From Agaricus subrufescens (lineage: Eukaryota; Basidiomycota; Agaricomycetes; Agaricales; Agaricaceae): a stretch of 64,000 bases of DNA. The stretch is from positions 620,001-684,000 of the forward strand of contig CM057057.1 of the NCBI GenBank assembly GCA_029945375.1. Direction: 5' to 3'. Below are positions 53,644 to 64,000 of the stretch, in pieces (position 1 is the first letter of the stretch; each line of letters starts with the position of its first letter). The notes below the pieces were generated by a model, which saw nothing but the letters and a program-made list of their open reading frames with translations, was not told the DNA's origin and did no database searches. The translations under genes were made by a program, and so were the position numbers.

Positions 53644-55723
53644 ATGACTCTACCAACGAAAGCCCCACACGACAAGTATTCTGAAGTACGTTCAGTCCAA
53701 AATTCAAAACGTTTATAGAGATGACCTTGTGGTCTTAGATCAGAGCCTCTCTCAAGAGGACATTTGCCTCTGGAAAGACAAAAGCCATCCCTTGGCGACA
53801 ACAACAGCTCCTGCAGCTTGCCCATCTAGTGCAGGAAAACTCAGACGCAATTGCTGAATCGATTTACCTTGACATAGGAAAACCACGCCTGGAAGTTTAT
53901 CTTTCCGAAGTTGGGCCTCTTGTCGAGCGTTCTATTGTTTGTGCGAAGAAAGTCACGGAATGGGCAAGCGACGACGACAAATCAGCTGACGTCGATGACT
54001 GGATGAAGTCTTGGCAACCCAGGGTCCGCAAAGAACCTAAAGGTGTCGCCCTTATCATTGCGTAAGTAAAAGATTTTTGTATCAGATGCTATAGCTTGAT
54101 ATCTTCGTACCAGACCATGGAATTACCCCCTTATTCTATCATTACAGCCACTCTATGGCGCAATCGCAGCTGGGTGCTGCGCAGTAATCAAGCCTTCCGA
54201 AGTTGCTCCTCACTACTCCAACCTTCTGGCGCAATTAATACCCAAATATCTTGATAATGATGCATACAAAGTCGTTGAAGGAGCCGTCCCTGAAATTACC
54301 CGTTTACTCGAATTGCAGTGTGAGCTTAATATTTTTATCCCTTACTTCTTCTACCGAAGGGCTTCCGGCTGCCTGACTGTTTATCCTCCTTATTCAGTTA
54401 CTGATTCTTTTCCCGAACAGGGGACCATATTTTTTATACAGGAAACGCTCGTATAGCCCGTATAATATCTGCTGCTGCCGCCCGACACTTGACACCTCTC
54501 ACATTGGAGCTCGGAGGCAAATCGCCCGTGATAATTGATGCAAACACAGATGTTGATCTCGCGGCCAAACGTGTTCTCTACGGGAAGAGTCAGAACGCCG
54601 GTCAAGTACGTCACGCTAAACTTGATCAGTCATCCCATCATCAATAATTATCCTCTAGCTTTGCGTCTCACCAGATTATGTCCTCTGCCCGAAATCCGTT
54701 CTCGAGACATTCAAGGAGTCACTCGCTAAACATGCTAAATCCTTCTGGCCTGAGGGATCACTCAAATCGGCGTCTTTTAGTCGCATTGTTTCTCAGACGC
54801 ACTTTTCTCGACTTTCTTCGATCCTGCAAAACACACATGCTCGGGTGATCTTCGGGGGTAGTAAAGATGCCGAAGGGATGATTGATCCCACCAAAAGGAA
54901 GTACGGCATGGAGCTTACTGTTTTTGAACTGGATAGAGAACACTGGGATGATGATGCATTGATGAATGAGTGTGTGCCACTCCCACATGTTGTAATTCCA
55001 TACTTACTGAATCTTCTCCATAGGGAGTTATTCGGTCCTTTCTTGCCTGTCTTACCGGTCGAGGACGTCGATGAAGCTATCCGGTTTGTTAGTAGCAGGT
55101 AAGTTGTATCTATCCTAGCCAGTTTGATGTCGTAATGATTGGTCAAAGGGACCATCCACTGGTTCTGTATCCCTTCACCCAGGATGAAAATACCAAGAAC
55201 AAGAGTTGGTACCACTCATTCTGAAACTTACACTTGCACCTGACCATATCAATAGTTTTAAACAATACCTATAGTGGTAACACAGTATTCAACGATACAG
55301 TCCAACAGCTTGCCTGTCAGTTTCAACGCCTAGGCACAGTAAAATTCCCTTTCGCTGACAAGAAGACATTCTATAATTAGGTAACGAAGTACCCTTTGGT
55401 GGTGTCGGCGAATCTGGACGTTAGTTATAATCCTCTGATCAAGGGGGTCGATCGTTTACTAACGATCCTGCCAATAACACAGACGGACGCCAAATCCTCA
55501 AATATAGCTTTGACATATTCACTTATGAACGGACCGTCCTGGACTTTCCAAATGAGTACGCATTGGTTTCCTGTTTATTTGATTTCATCCACCGGGCACT
55601 CAATACATTGTTCCTAGGGGAGAGGAGCTGAATGGAATCCGCTACGCACCTTACACCGATGAGAAATTTAACTTCCTTTCCGCGGCTTCTAGGTTGCCAA
55701 TTCCGAAATTTGAGGATCTTTGA
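53644..55723 (+). CDS. Aldehyde dehydrogenase, class 3 (fatty-aldehyde type)
   Basis: Eleven exons (53644-53685, 53739-54061, 54114-54319, 54421-54605, 54659-54969, 55024-55098, 55149-55204, 55256-55315, 55381-55419, 55483-55555, 55618-55723) close in frame to 491 residues. Hallmarks: [33 protein letters not shown] (NAD-binding entry), VIKPSEV, ELGGKSP with the general base Glu220, [13 protein letters not shown] with nucleophile Cys254, [15 protein letters not shown], and [12 protein letters not shown]. It oxidises aldehydes to acids with NAD(P); class 3 members favour medium and long aliphatic or aromatic aldehydes. No membrane anchor is seen at the C-terminus. The ATG is chosen because the next exon matches the usual family N-terminus. 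Confidence 0.92.
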
Positions 55724-58021
55724 TGATTATCGAGGGGCTATTTATTGCCCTAAGACGGTAAATGACTATTGTTATTAGCTCTTCAACTGTGCTACCAAAT
55801 ATAAATTATTTGAGATATATGCTTCTTGACACGGCCTCCATCAACTCTATTTGTTATAGAGACACTCGTGACTCGCAGCCATTCTAAACTTACTCCGATA
55901 TACTTAGGATTCTTTGTACACGACCTATGCGGGATAATCAGATAGGTAACTATGAGAATTATCTCAGAGATATGCTTTGATATCACATGTCGTACAGGGT
56001 TCAGTGTGGCAGATTGTAATGAAGATATGTGTTCAACCGAGCTCTGACCTCATAATGCGATCCATTTTTGACTTGCGTTCCCTCATTATCCCCCGCCCGT
56101 GTGAGTATATGTGAATATCCACGCATTTTGATATCAATGGGACCTGACTTACTGTTCTTGCCACGCCTTTAATAATACAACATGACATACTGAAGTAGAA
56201 CAGGTTCTGTCTTTCTGGTTCTTACTAAGCGGTAAGCCAATCTTCACACAACTTTGAAATGGCCATTGGACGAGATACACCGCGGAATCATTGGGATATA
56301 AGGCTCCATTCTCAGGTAGCAGCTTGATAGAGGAGGAATGCGGTGAGCTGAATTCCTTGCCGTGGGTTCGCTGAACTTAGAACTTGCCTCCTCATGCACA
56401 ACTATAAGCCAAATATGGTTATACCTAGTAAGAGCGGCCCGGGCTACGATAAACCATCCTATTCTTGATCAAGTCCATCTATTTAGCCAAAGTAACCATA
56501 AGCTCACCGCGAACAATAGTGAACGCACGATTATTTTAGCCCATCATTTTTGTTTACCGATACATCGAAGGGTTTGAAATCGGCGCTGACAAGTTGATTG
56601 AGAGATATAGCTGTCTGATCTCGGACCGTTGTTGAAAAGTTATACTTGAAGACAATCTTAATTGGGACAGTTTCAAATAGGTAGCTTGTGGGCATAGACC
56701 GAATGGGTCATCTTGTGACACCTATGTTTTGAGCTGAAATAGCCATTTTGTTGCAAAGAAAATATGAGATTTAGTAACCTTTGAATAAGCTGTGTTGTGA
56801 TAGGATTTACACATTATCGCACTGACAGTGCAACATGTTGGTAAATAGATAACGTAGCTAGTCGCAGAAACTCGTTGTTTTGCTGTGTTAGACGGGTAGG
56901 ATGAAAGTGGTGGTTTCAACAGCCGAGCCGCCAGCAATACATACTTGTCTGTTGCCACGGTTTCATGGCTGGAAGGTTGCCGATAGTGGTCATGGTGGCG
57001 GTGAAAATCAACGTGATTCATCATAAAAAGCGGTCGGTAGATATCCTCGACCGACAGGTTCAACGAATGGACAAGCACTTCGCCCCAAGAAATATTTAAA
57101 TCAGGATTTTTTCATACAACGGGTCAGCATCGCAAACCAAACTACCTAATTAATTAATCATATTCACGATTGATATTTCGAGAGAATATATGGTGAGCTG
57201 AGACAATCGTGAGTATGCTGTTGCGCTGGGGGAGCTGTTCAATGTTGCACCTATGCATGTCAAAAGCCGGCCTTAGCAGCCCTTGGACTCATTTTGCAGA
57301 CCCTGCCCGGAAAATGCCGTGATGATACAGGTTCTCTACCACTCCACCATGCGGCAACTTGATAATTTATCAATTTATTAGTTGTTTTTGTTGCATTTGT
57401 GCTACGAAGTATTGATTAGTTTACCTGGAACGTTGACGTATCATTTCAACAGCTGTCTTCGTAGACCGTAGTCATGGTCTCCTACAAAAAACTAGTCCAT
57501 CAGGAGAGATTACGATAAAGCACAAGAGCAAGACTAAACACATGGGTCATGTTTTCACGTTGAGCCTTGGGCGCTGAGCGTCGGTCAGAACATCAGCAAT
57601 TACTGATCGAGATCAACTTAAATATAGAGCGACAAGGTAGTCGTTATGGCGAATGGACCACGACAATGTACGACTGCTAGCACTCGAATATACATGCAGT
57701 ACTCGGGCACAAACGATCATGGAATTGGTATGTTCCTTGGTGATAGGAGGGTCAGCGGGCCGAGAAATGTGTAAAGATGATTTCGTTGCAACGAACTGTG
57801 CTGGTGTTGTCAGTGAGGCAGTGGTGCGGCCAGGGTGCGGCCGGAATCAGGATCAGCCCGCCAAATGTCAGAAATCGACTTTGAGCGGTGTGGATGGGAA
57901 CGATAATTGGGGTCACGTGCGGGCCTCACGCCGGCTTTGGGCTTTTGGCATCTGTGCCGCTCACCGTTTTCCTCCTCGCCGTCCGCAACTTCCAGCCGTC
58001 CTCCCTCGCTCGTCCTCTGCG
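55724..58021. other. Intergenic region, no supportable gene
   Basis: AT-rich with many in-frame stops. Short open frames (56362-56577 forward, 56722-57078 reverse) show no motif. No RNA gene or repeat array was recognised. Confidence 0.5.
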
Positions 58022-58663
58022 ATGCCCTGCTCACGACCCTCTCGTCCCTCCACCCTCCTCTCCGTTTTTCTCCTGCTCCTCACTACCTCCGTATCAGGTG
58101 TGCTGTCGTTCTGGCAACCCTCCAGCGGCAAATAAGCTGACTCGCCCATAGCCTATTTCCTCATTGACGAACCGGGCAGCGACACTCAGTGGGTAAACAA
58201 CCAGGCGTACTCGATGAAATGGCAGAAGGGGCTTTTAGACGGCATAGTAACCTTTGATGTCGAAATGGCTCGGTTAGGCACCGACGGACTCACGTTAGTC
58301 GCCAAAAACGTGCCCGCAGCCCAGGAATCTCTCAACATCCTCATCCAAGACCTTCCGTCGGGTGACGACTACTTCCTGATGATCATCAACTCCACCCACG
58401 GCGTCATGTATGCCACCTCACCCCGATTTTCCATCCTCGACTCCGGCAGTAACCCGACCCACGGAGGTCTCCAACCGGATAGCGCTGCCCCCACTGTCAC
58501 TGTCAGCGGAGGACCAAACCCCACAAAAGCCTTTGCAACAACCTTCCCTGCATCACCACAAAACGGTGCTCCAGGAATCTGGCCCGGTGCCCCGGAGTTA
58601 CTGGTCATCGTTTTCACTTCGCTACTATGTGTCTTGGCAAGTGGTTTCTGGACAATATCTTGA
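58022..58663 (+). CDS. Kre9/Knh1-like GPI-anchored cell-wall protein
   Basis: Two exons (58022-58097, 58152-58663) give 195 residues. A signal peptide is clear (MPCSRPSRPSTLLSVFLLLL, cleavage near TTSVSA). The following ~95 residues (QWVNNQAYSMKWQKGLLDG, LNILIQDLPSGDDYFLMIIN, HGVMYATSPRF) match the beta-sandwich Kre9/Knh1-type domain of Ser/Thr-rich GPI proteins found in many mushroom genomes. A Ser/Pro/Thr stalk and a hydrophobic tail (PELLVIVFTSLLCVLASGF) suggest GPI attachment at the cell surface. A role in beta-glucan wall assembly is inferred from the family. The first exon is joined by a GTGTGC donor. Confidence 0.85.
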
Positions 58664-59677
58664 AGCCAAGGATACTTGTCGTGATTTGCCTTCGGCTTGG
58701 ACCCTATAGACGCCCTATGATCAACCCCATTCATGACATTTATCCATCATCCTAGTCACTCTTTGACCGTTTCTCTCAACTTCTCGCAATGCACGGCCAC
58801 TTTTCACCGTTTAAACCCAGCAATTTGTTCTATTAACGTACTTTTATTTTTTAAAACGCGTTCTTTACCCCTTTTGTTCCAATTCAGTATATTTCGGATG
58901 AACAGCTTTCTTACCCTTGGGATTATCTTTTGTTACATATTGCTTTTTTCAATTATTCCTTCCTCGTACATATCCCTGTACCAGCATACCTGTGGACATT
59001 AGCCCCTTGGTACTCCATACATAATTCCCTCGCAAGTGTGATAATCTATATTTACCGATGGCTGTGCCTCATTTCGCTAACAGTTTTCTGCCCTCTGATT
59101 GGTGGCCATGGTCGACGGCCGCTACGGCTCCGGCCATTGGGAAAGGGTGCCGGGCTTGGCCCATTGAAAACTCAATCCCACTAACGCCGTGTCCCTGGCT
59201 CACCGGCATCTCGTGCAAATATGTCCTTTTTCAGCCCTTCTTTTAATTTTTTTGCTCCACAACGTTCCTAATGAGTGTGATGCTGCTCTGCTCATTGGAT
59301 GTCGGCGGGGCCAAATATCCTGGACAAGGACTAACAACCTGCCTAATGGGTGTTGCCGGCATGATGGATCCTTGGATTCAAGTCCTCGATAACTCCTTTG
59401 ATTTAGTCAAGGTTGGTTGTGCTACGAAGTCTCAGATATAATGTTAATTATGTTATAGGTCACCTATTGGTTTTCTTTCTGGCTGATAAAAGTCGCTAAC
59501 ATTGAGCGGCCTGAGTGTTCTTTCACTTTTCTACACCGTTGATCCTTGGCTACGATAGCTGCCTATTCCTCCTCGGCTAGTTCGATTTACTTGTACTTGC
59601 TATCCACAATACGGGGACGACGAGCATGACCTAATTTCGAATTCATCGTTTGCCATATCCATATCAGCCACAGGTGA
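58664..59677. other. Intergenic region
   Basis: No gene supported. T/C-rich with several short hydrophobic open frames that look compositional. A GGCCATGGTCGAC block occurs near 59104. Confidence 0.45.
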
Positions 59678-60220
59678 ATGCCTCCTTCCTTTTTAGCTCG
59701 CCAACTATCACTGAAGCTCCAAACCTCACCCTTGTGTCGATCAGAGAGAGGAACGATCTATCATACTCCAACGGACTTCCCTGAGCTCTACCCCTGCTTC
59801 AAGCACCGAGATCACGGGCAAGTGATTGCCCTTCACTCCAATTATGATCATGATATAAACGGTAAACCCATGTCCTGCTTACATAAATCCACTATTTATC
59901 GCTCTATCAATCACTCCAAGTTTGAAAGCGCTCTCAGGATGGAGAAGATGATATATTATCTTCATTACTCTGAATCAGATTACTACTTGGGCAAATGTGA
60001 AGAACCCTCTCAGTCAATATATGACTTCTTACGCCAGGCCGGTCTCCCTCTTGATGAAAGCCAGAGTGTCCTCGTGCTCAAGGCCAGTTCTCCGGCTTTA
60101 TTAATCGTCTTCTCCTACATTGACGAATATTGCAATTCAGCCTTACGGTTTATCGTTTCTACCTTGTTCCACCATGCGTCGCCACGTGAAAGACTGGCTT
60201 CGACAGAACGCGACGAATAG
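59678..60220 (+). CDS. Hypothetical protein, 180 codons, doubtful
   Basis: The frame is open from an ATG to 60220 and encodes a mixed chain with HTPTDFPELYPCFKHRDHG, SIYDFLRQAGLPLDES and VLVLKASSPALLIVF. No family is recognised. An overlapping frame (60120-60341) could form a 3' exon if spliced, but I found no confident donor. It lies alone between the Kre9-like and hexosaminidase genes. Confidence 0.3.
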   Translation: MPPSFLARQLSLKLQTSPLCRSERGTIYHTPTDFPELYPCFKHRDHGQVIALHSNYDHDINGKPMSCLHKSTIYRSINHSKFESALRMEKMIYYLHYSESDYYLGKCEEPSQSIYDFLRQAGLPLDESQSVLVLKASSPALLIVFSYIDEYCNSALRFIVSTLFHHASPRERLASTERDE

Positions 60221-62216
60221 AGACTATCAGCTCGACTTGGATTCCACCGTCCAGAAATGTTTTCCACCCACGACTGAAGCGAAACAGGAAGTAGATATCT
60301 TGGTCGTCCATCCGGAAAGTATGGCGTTCCTTTATGCATGATTCCTGATCCGGTAGTAACGATATTTCAGTGATGGTTCCAGCATGAAACGAGCAACCAC
60401 TCCTCAATCCTATCTATCTACGGTACGATGATTACCCACTTGTTATGTGATATTTTCGCTCTAAAATCTGATCTGGCACCGCCGTATGGACAAACCCAAG
60501 GAGGCCACGGGTTGATCGAAATTCGTAGATCGCACAGGTATGACGCCGACTTCCATTCTTTGATTGTTGGCGAACTGATGGAATATGGAATATAGTCCGA
60601 GCATCGACACCACTATATGTCAAAACGAACCGAGAGTATGGTATACTAGGGCCGCGTGTGGGTTCTTGAATATACTGGTTTATTAATGGATTCATCATGA
60701 ACTAAACGTCAATGTGATGGCAGATGGAAAGATCAGACTTGTCAGTGAAATGCGTTTTGGCCAATGTATCTTTCCTACATGACCGGAAGAAGGGAAGGGG
60801 TGAGAGCGAATATATATTTGCATGAGTAACAGCGGCGGAGCGAAGGATTCATAGATCCCTTTGACAACCACGGAGAGGAAAGGCTCATGCGTTTCATGTC
60901 ATAGGGTTTCTGTATCTTCTCGATTCTCCCATACGCCATCATACTGGTACTCTTGACTAATGTTACAGCCTTTGCTGAGGACACCTCACACTACATGGAG
61001 CCCAACAATTTTTCAACCGAGTTTACCGCCGGCTGGTAAATGAATCACGACCTCTCAATCAAAACCCCTAACGAGTGGTCCATATCAAGGTTCTAGTTGG
61101 TTCACGGATGTATCCTTGGCAGTTATAATTGACAATAATTAATCTACTCTGTGCAAAGGTGAATGTACCATTATCATGGGTTCCAATCAGCTTCCGCTAT
61201 TCCGGTGAGACATTCTAGTGTTGGGGGAGGGCAATACCTTGGTACTGGGACACGATCAGATTGATCACACAGGTATGATGCTCTAAAAGTTGACTCTGAT
61301 GGAATCGACATCAGAGCTATTCATACAGGACCACACCGAGAACTTGGGCCACACCGCAAATTCTGATCAACAATATTATATTAAGCACTTTAACCACCGA
61401 AGATCAATATTTCTTCGCATCTTGAACTCCCGTGCAACACCATGATATCAAGTGCTCCGTGATGCATGTTTTCCACTATGTCGGGAAGCTGACCCAAACC
61501 AGTTACATACAAGCGGTGATTCTATCCGAGAGGAGAACAGGTTTCAGAAATCTATGCACCGGTAAATGGTGAGTAGTATATGTTGTGAGCCAGTCATTAA
61601 TGACTGACGAAAGGATTAGACTTGTGTACTGGAGACCCTGTTTTTTTTTTTGACACGCCACATGGGAAGTGGGGACGTGGATTAAAAGTATTCAGGTTGA
61701 GCCTACCCGGTTTACACCACTTTTTGCCAAGATATAGTCGCAACCCAGTAACTGGTGAACCATCTCACGAAAAATTGTAAGTTAATTTCAGATATAATTA
61801 CACATGAGTGGCTAGTCACTGGAGTGCTTGATAGTTTTCAGTTGGTAAGAGCTTCGGATCTTCTACTCTGACAATTCCCGGTCCCCAAAGACAACTGCCA
61901 AGGTCTTCCTCACCTTCTGTCTCACACTGCACTTCTAGATCCCCTATAGTGTTTTGTTAAGTCACGATCGATTTCCGTTCCGGCAGACTAAACATATAAT
62001 AGTTTGACTCAAGGGCCGGGGGAGGTCACAAGAACGGAAACTCATGCGTCTTCTTTCCACTCACAGTAATCCATCCTACACATGTGCATGGTCTCAGCAC
62101 AAAATTAACCGAGCATGGGACTTTGGATAATCCCAGCGTCCGGCGCACACTTAAAGTCCCTAGCACTCCAACTAATTAAAATTCTTTTCTTCTTCTCCCC
62201 TCCACGGTGCTCCAAC
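60221..62216. other. Intergenic region, no supportable gene
   Basis: Short open frames only. A T13 homopolymer occurs at about 61641. The region before 62217 holds the upstream region of the hexosaminidase gene; no clear TATA box was found. Confidence 0.5.
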
Positions 62217-64000
62217 ATGAATATTCTTTTCTTCTTTCCGCTATTCCTCTTCCATTCTAGCGTAGTGGCCATATGGCCACGGCCACAACAACTGACCACA
62301 GGAAACACGACACTCCGACTCTCACCGAATTTCAAAATTCAAACTTCTCATATCGCTAATGTACCGTCGGACCTCTCCGACGCCATCAAACGTACCTCAA
62401 ACTTCCTCAAAACCGACAAACTGGAACTCCTAGTCCCCGATCGTGGCGCGTCTCTATCCTCTACAGTCAACTCCGCAAACACTTTAGGCTCTCTCACGCT
62501 AACTCTAACACAATCATCTGGAAGTGTAAAGAGCATCAGTGAAGAGGCGGTCCTAGAACTCGGAACACAGGATGAGAGCTATACTTTAGAGGTCCCAAGT
62601 AGCGATGGCGGAAATGCAGTATTGAACGCAAATACGACATTGGGACTATTTAGAGGGTTGACAACGTTTGAACAACTCTGGTTTGATCTGGATGGGACGG
62701 TATACACTCTTCAGGCTCCAGTTCAGATTCAAGACGCTCCCACATATGTGAGCAGTCATTCCCGACACTACCAGTGGATTTTCTTGAAAACAATTACTTA
62801 GCCATACCGCGGCTTCATGCTAGATACTTCCCGCAACTTGTAAGTCCAAGCGTCCCAACAAACAATAAACCCCCTTATCATCCAGCTATACAGCTTCGCA
62901 GTCGACGATATCAAACGCACCTTGGACGCAATGAGCTGGGTCAAAATCAACCATTTCCACTGGCACGTCGTCGATTCCCAATCCTTCCCCCTCGTCGTCC
63001 CCGGATTCGAAGAGATCTCGCAAAAAGGAGCTTACTCTTCCTCTAAAGTCTATACCACCGACGATGTAAAGGGTATCGTACAATACGCTGCAGCAGTCCG
63101 TCTTCTGCCCCCTAAGACCGTGTTTTTTCTCACTTTTATTTTTTTGTTTGAATAGAGGGGAATCGACATTCTAATCGAAATCGATACACCAGGCCACACA
63201 TCCGTCATTTCCAAATCACACCCAGAGCACATCGCATGCCCTGAATCTACTCCCTGGTCCCAATTCGCAGGCGGTACGCACCAGAGCTTGTTGCATTCTC
63301 TGTTCTCCAAGCATACTTACTATGTGTATACCGCCAGAACCCCCGGCAGGCCAACTCCGCCTCGCAACCCCCTCCACAATAAACTTCACCGCCAACTTGA
63401 TAGGCGCCGTATCTTCCATGTTCCCTTCAAAGTTATTCCACACCGGTGGAGATGAGATTAACACGAATTGTTATAATCACGATAACCAAACTCAAAACGA
63501 TCTTAGTACGTCCACTAGTTTTCTTTCAAATGGCTCTCTCCTATTTACATTATTTTTGTAGAGGCAGAAGGAAAAACGTTCGAACAAGCCTTGGATTCAT
63601 TCACTCAGGCCACGCATTCCGTACTTGCCCAAGAAGGAAAAACACCAGTCGTCTGGGAAGGTACGTCTCATTCTCACTAACCCACTCTCTTTCAACACAA
63701 CCAACAATGTAGAAATGGCACTCGACCACCAAGTTCAGCTCCGCAACAACACCATTGTCATGTACGTGAACCGTCTCACATTACCCAGTAATACAAACAT
63801 ACTCTCACAAGGGTTTGGATATCGTCCCAACACGTAGGAGCGGTGGCACAAAAAGGACTCAAAATCATCCACGCCGCCTCTGATTTCTTCTATCTCGACT
63901 GTGGCGCCGGAGGCTGGGTCGGCAACAACATCAACGGCGATAGTTCCTGCGGCGTCTACAAAACCTGGCAAAAAGCCTACTCATTCAATCCCACAGCCGG
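62217..64000 (+). CDS. GH20 beta-N-acetylhexosaminidase (chitobiase type), 3' end outside window
   Basis: Eight exons are visible (62217-62747, 62802-62839, 62894-63095, 63156-63273, 63338-63505, 63562-63660, 63713-63761, 63812 to the window end), all in phase, about 460 residues so far. A signal peptide is present (MNILFFFPLFLFHSSVVA). The N-terminal GH20b-like domain begins IWPRPQ. The catalytic barrel starts YRGFMLDTSRNF, with MSWVKINHFHWHVVDSQSFP and LIEIDTPGH. The catalytic pair is HTGGDE (D335, E336), and VVWEEM and VWISSQ follow. The enzyme releases terminal N-acetylglucosamine from chito-oligosaccharides and glycans outside the cell. Introns follow GTxxGx..AG with two GTACG donors. 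The residue after the NTNC motif is Tyr; I recall Trp as the common residue. Confidence 0.92.

Noticed and set aside
57653..58135. A 160-codon forward frame that includes the Kre9-like signal peptide
   Set aside because: Its upstream part has no support. The ATG at 58022 starts a clean signal peptide and the intron at 58098-58151 joins it to the conserved domain.

Overview
This window comes from a filamentous basidiomycete, most probably an Agaricomycete mushroom or wood- or litter-inhabiting fungus. The evidence is dense short introns (about 46-66 bp, GT..AG) in nearly every gene, and families typical of that class: a DUF6589 protein, a NACHT NTPase with the usual Agaricomycete N-terminus, a Kre9-like GPI protein, a multi-domain Crinkler, and a Penelope-like retroelement with telomere-type repeats. 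Nothing bacterial or CRISPR-like is present. Seven gene models could be spliced by eye so that every intron phase agrees and the frame closes: the Crinkler, RecQ, DUF6589, SET, Mpv17, ALDH and transmembrane-protein genes. No search was run, so all family calls are by recognition.

Layout. At 0-1 kb there is the 3' part of a membrane-protein gene running into a 100-N assembly gap with degenerate tandem repeats beyond it. At 1.9-2.6 kb is a small gene with an RG/HE-repeat tail. At 3.1-4.9 kb are nested retroelement remains: a 3' LTR of one element sits inside the RNase H of a Ty1/copia element. At 4.9-8.6 kb is a nine-exon Crinkler gene with six ubiquitin-like header domains, a PD-(D/E)XK nuclease-like domain and a protein-kinase domain. 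At 10.8-15.0 kb is a large disordered coiled-coil protein whose reading frame could not be fully joined. At 15.1-20.9 kb lies a broken copy of the 3' part of a SET3-like gene, bounded by copies of a ~0.5 kb repeat.

At 21.2-28.0 kb is a DNA-element candidate with long terminal inverted repeats carrying two convergent intact genes, a DUF6589 protein and a RecQ-type helicase. At 28.8-30.9 kb is a 5'-truncated Penelope-like element with telomeric repeats and a well-formed hammerhead ribozyme. At 32.5-34.1 kb are a decayed Crinkler header exon and a second partial SET3-like copy. At 34.7-39.5 kb is the complete PHD-SET gene, divergent by 69 bp from a short-chain dehydrogenase gene (39.5-40.5 kb).

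The right half is gene-sparse and more ordinary: a NACHT NTPase without a C-terminal repeat domain (42.7-44.4 kb), a single-pass membrane protein (46.5-47.9 kb), a disordered nuclear-type protein (49.5-51.2 kb), an Mpv17/PMP22 protein (51.8-52.8 kb), a MITE with clear ends (52.9-53.15 kb), a class-3 aldehyde dehydrogenase (53.6-55.7 kb), a Kre9-like GPI protein (58.0-58.7 kb) and the 5' part of a GH20 beta-N-acetylhexosaminidase (62.2 kb to the window end).

The genes do not form one pathway. What stands out is the 0-34 kb accessory block. There, recently duplicated Crinkler exons, repeated partial duplications of a chromatin gene, and at least five kinds of mobile element lie together, with telomere-type repeats at 30.3 kb that would fit a subtelomeric or formerly subtelomeric position.
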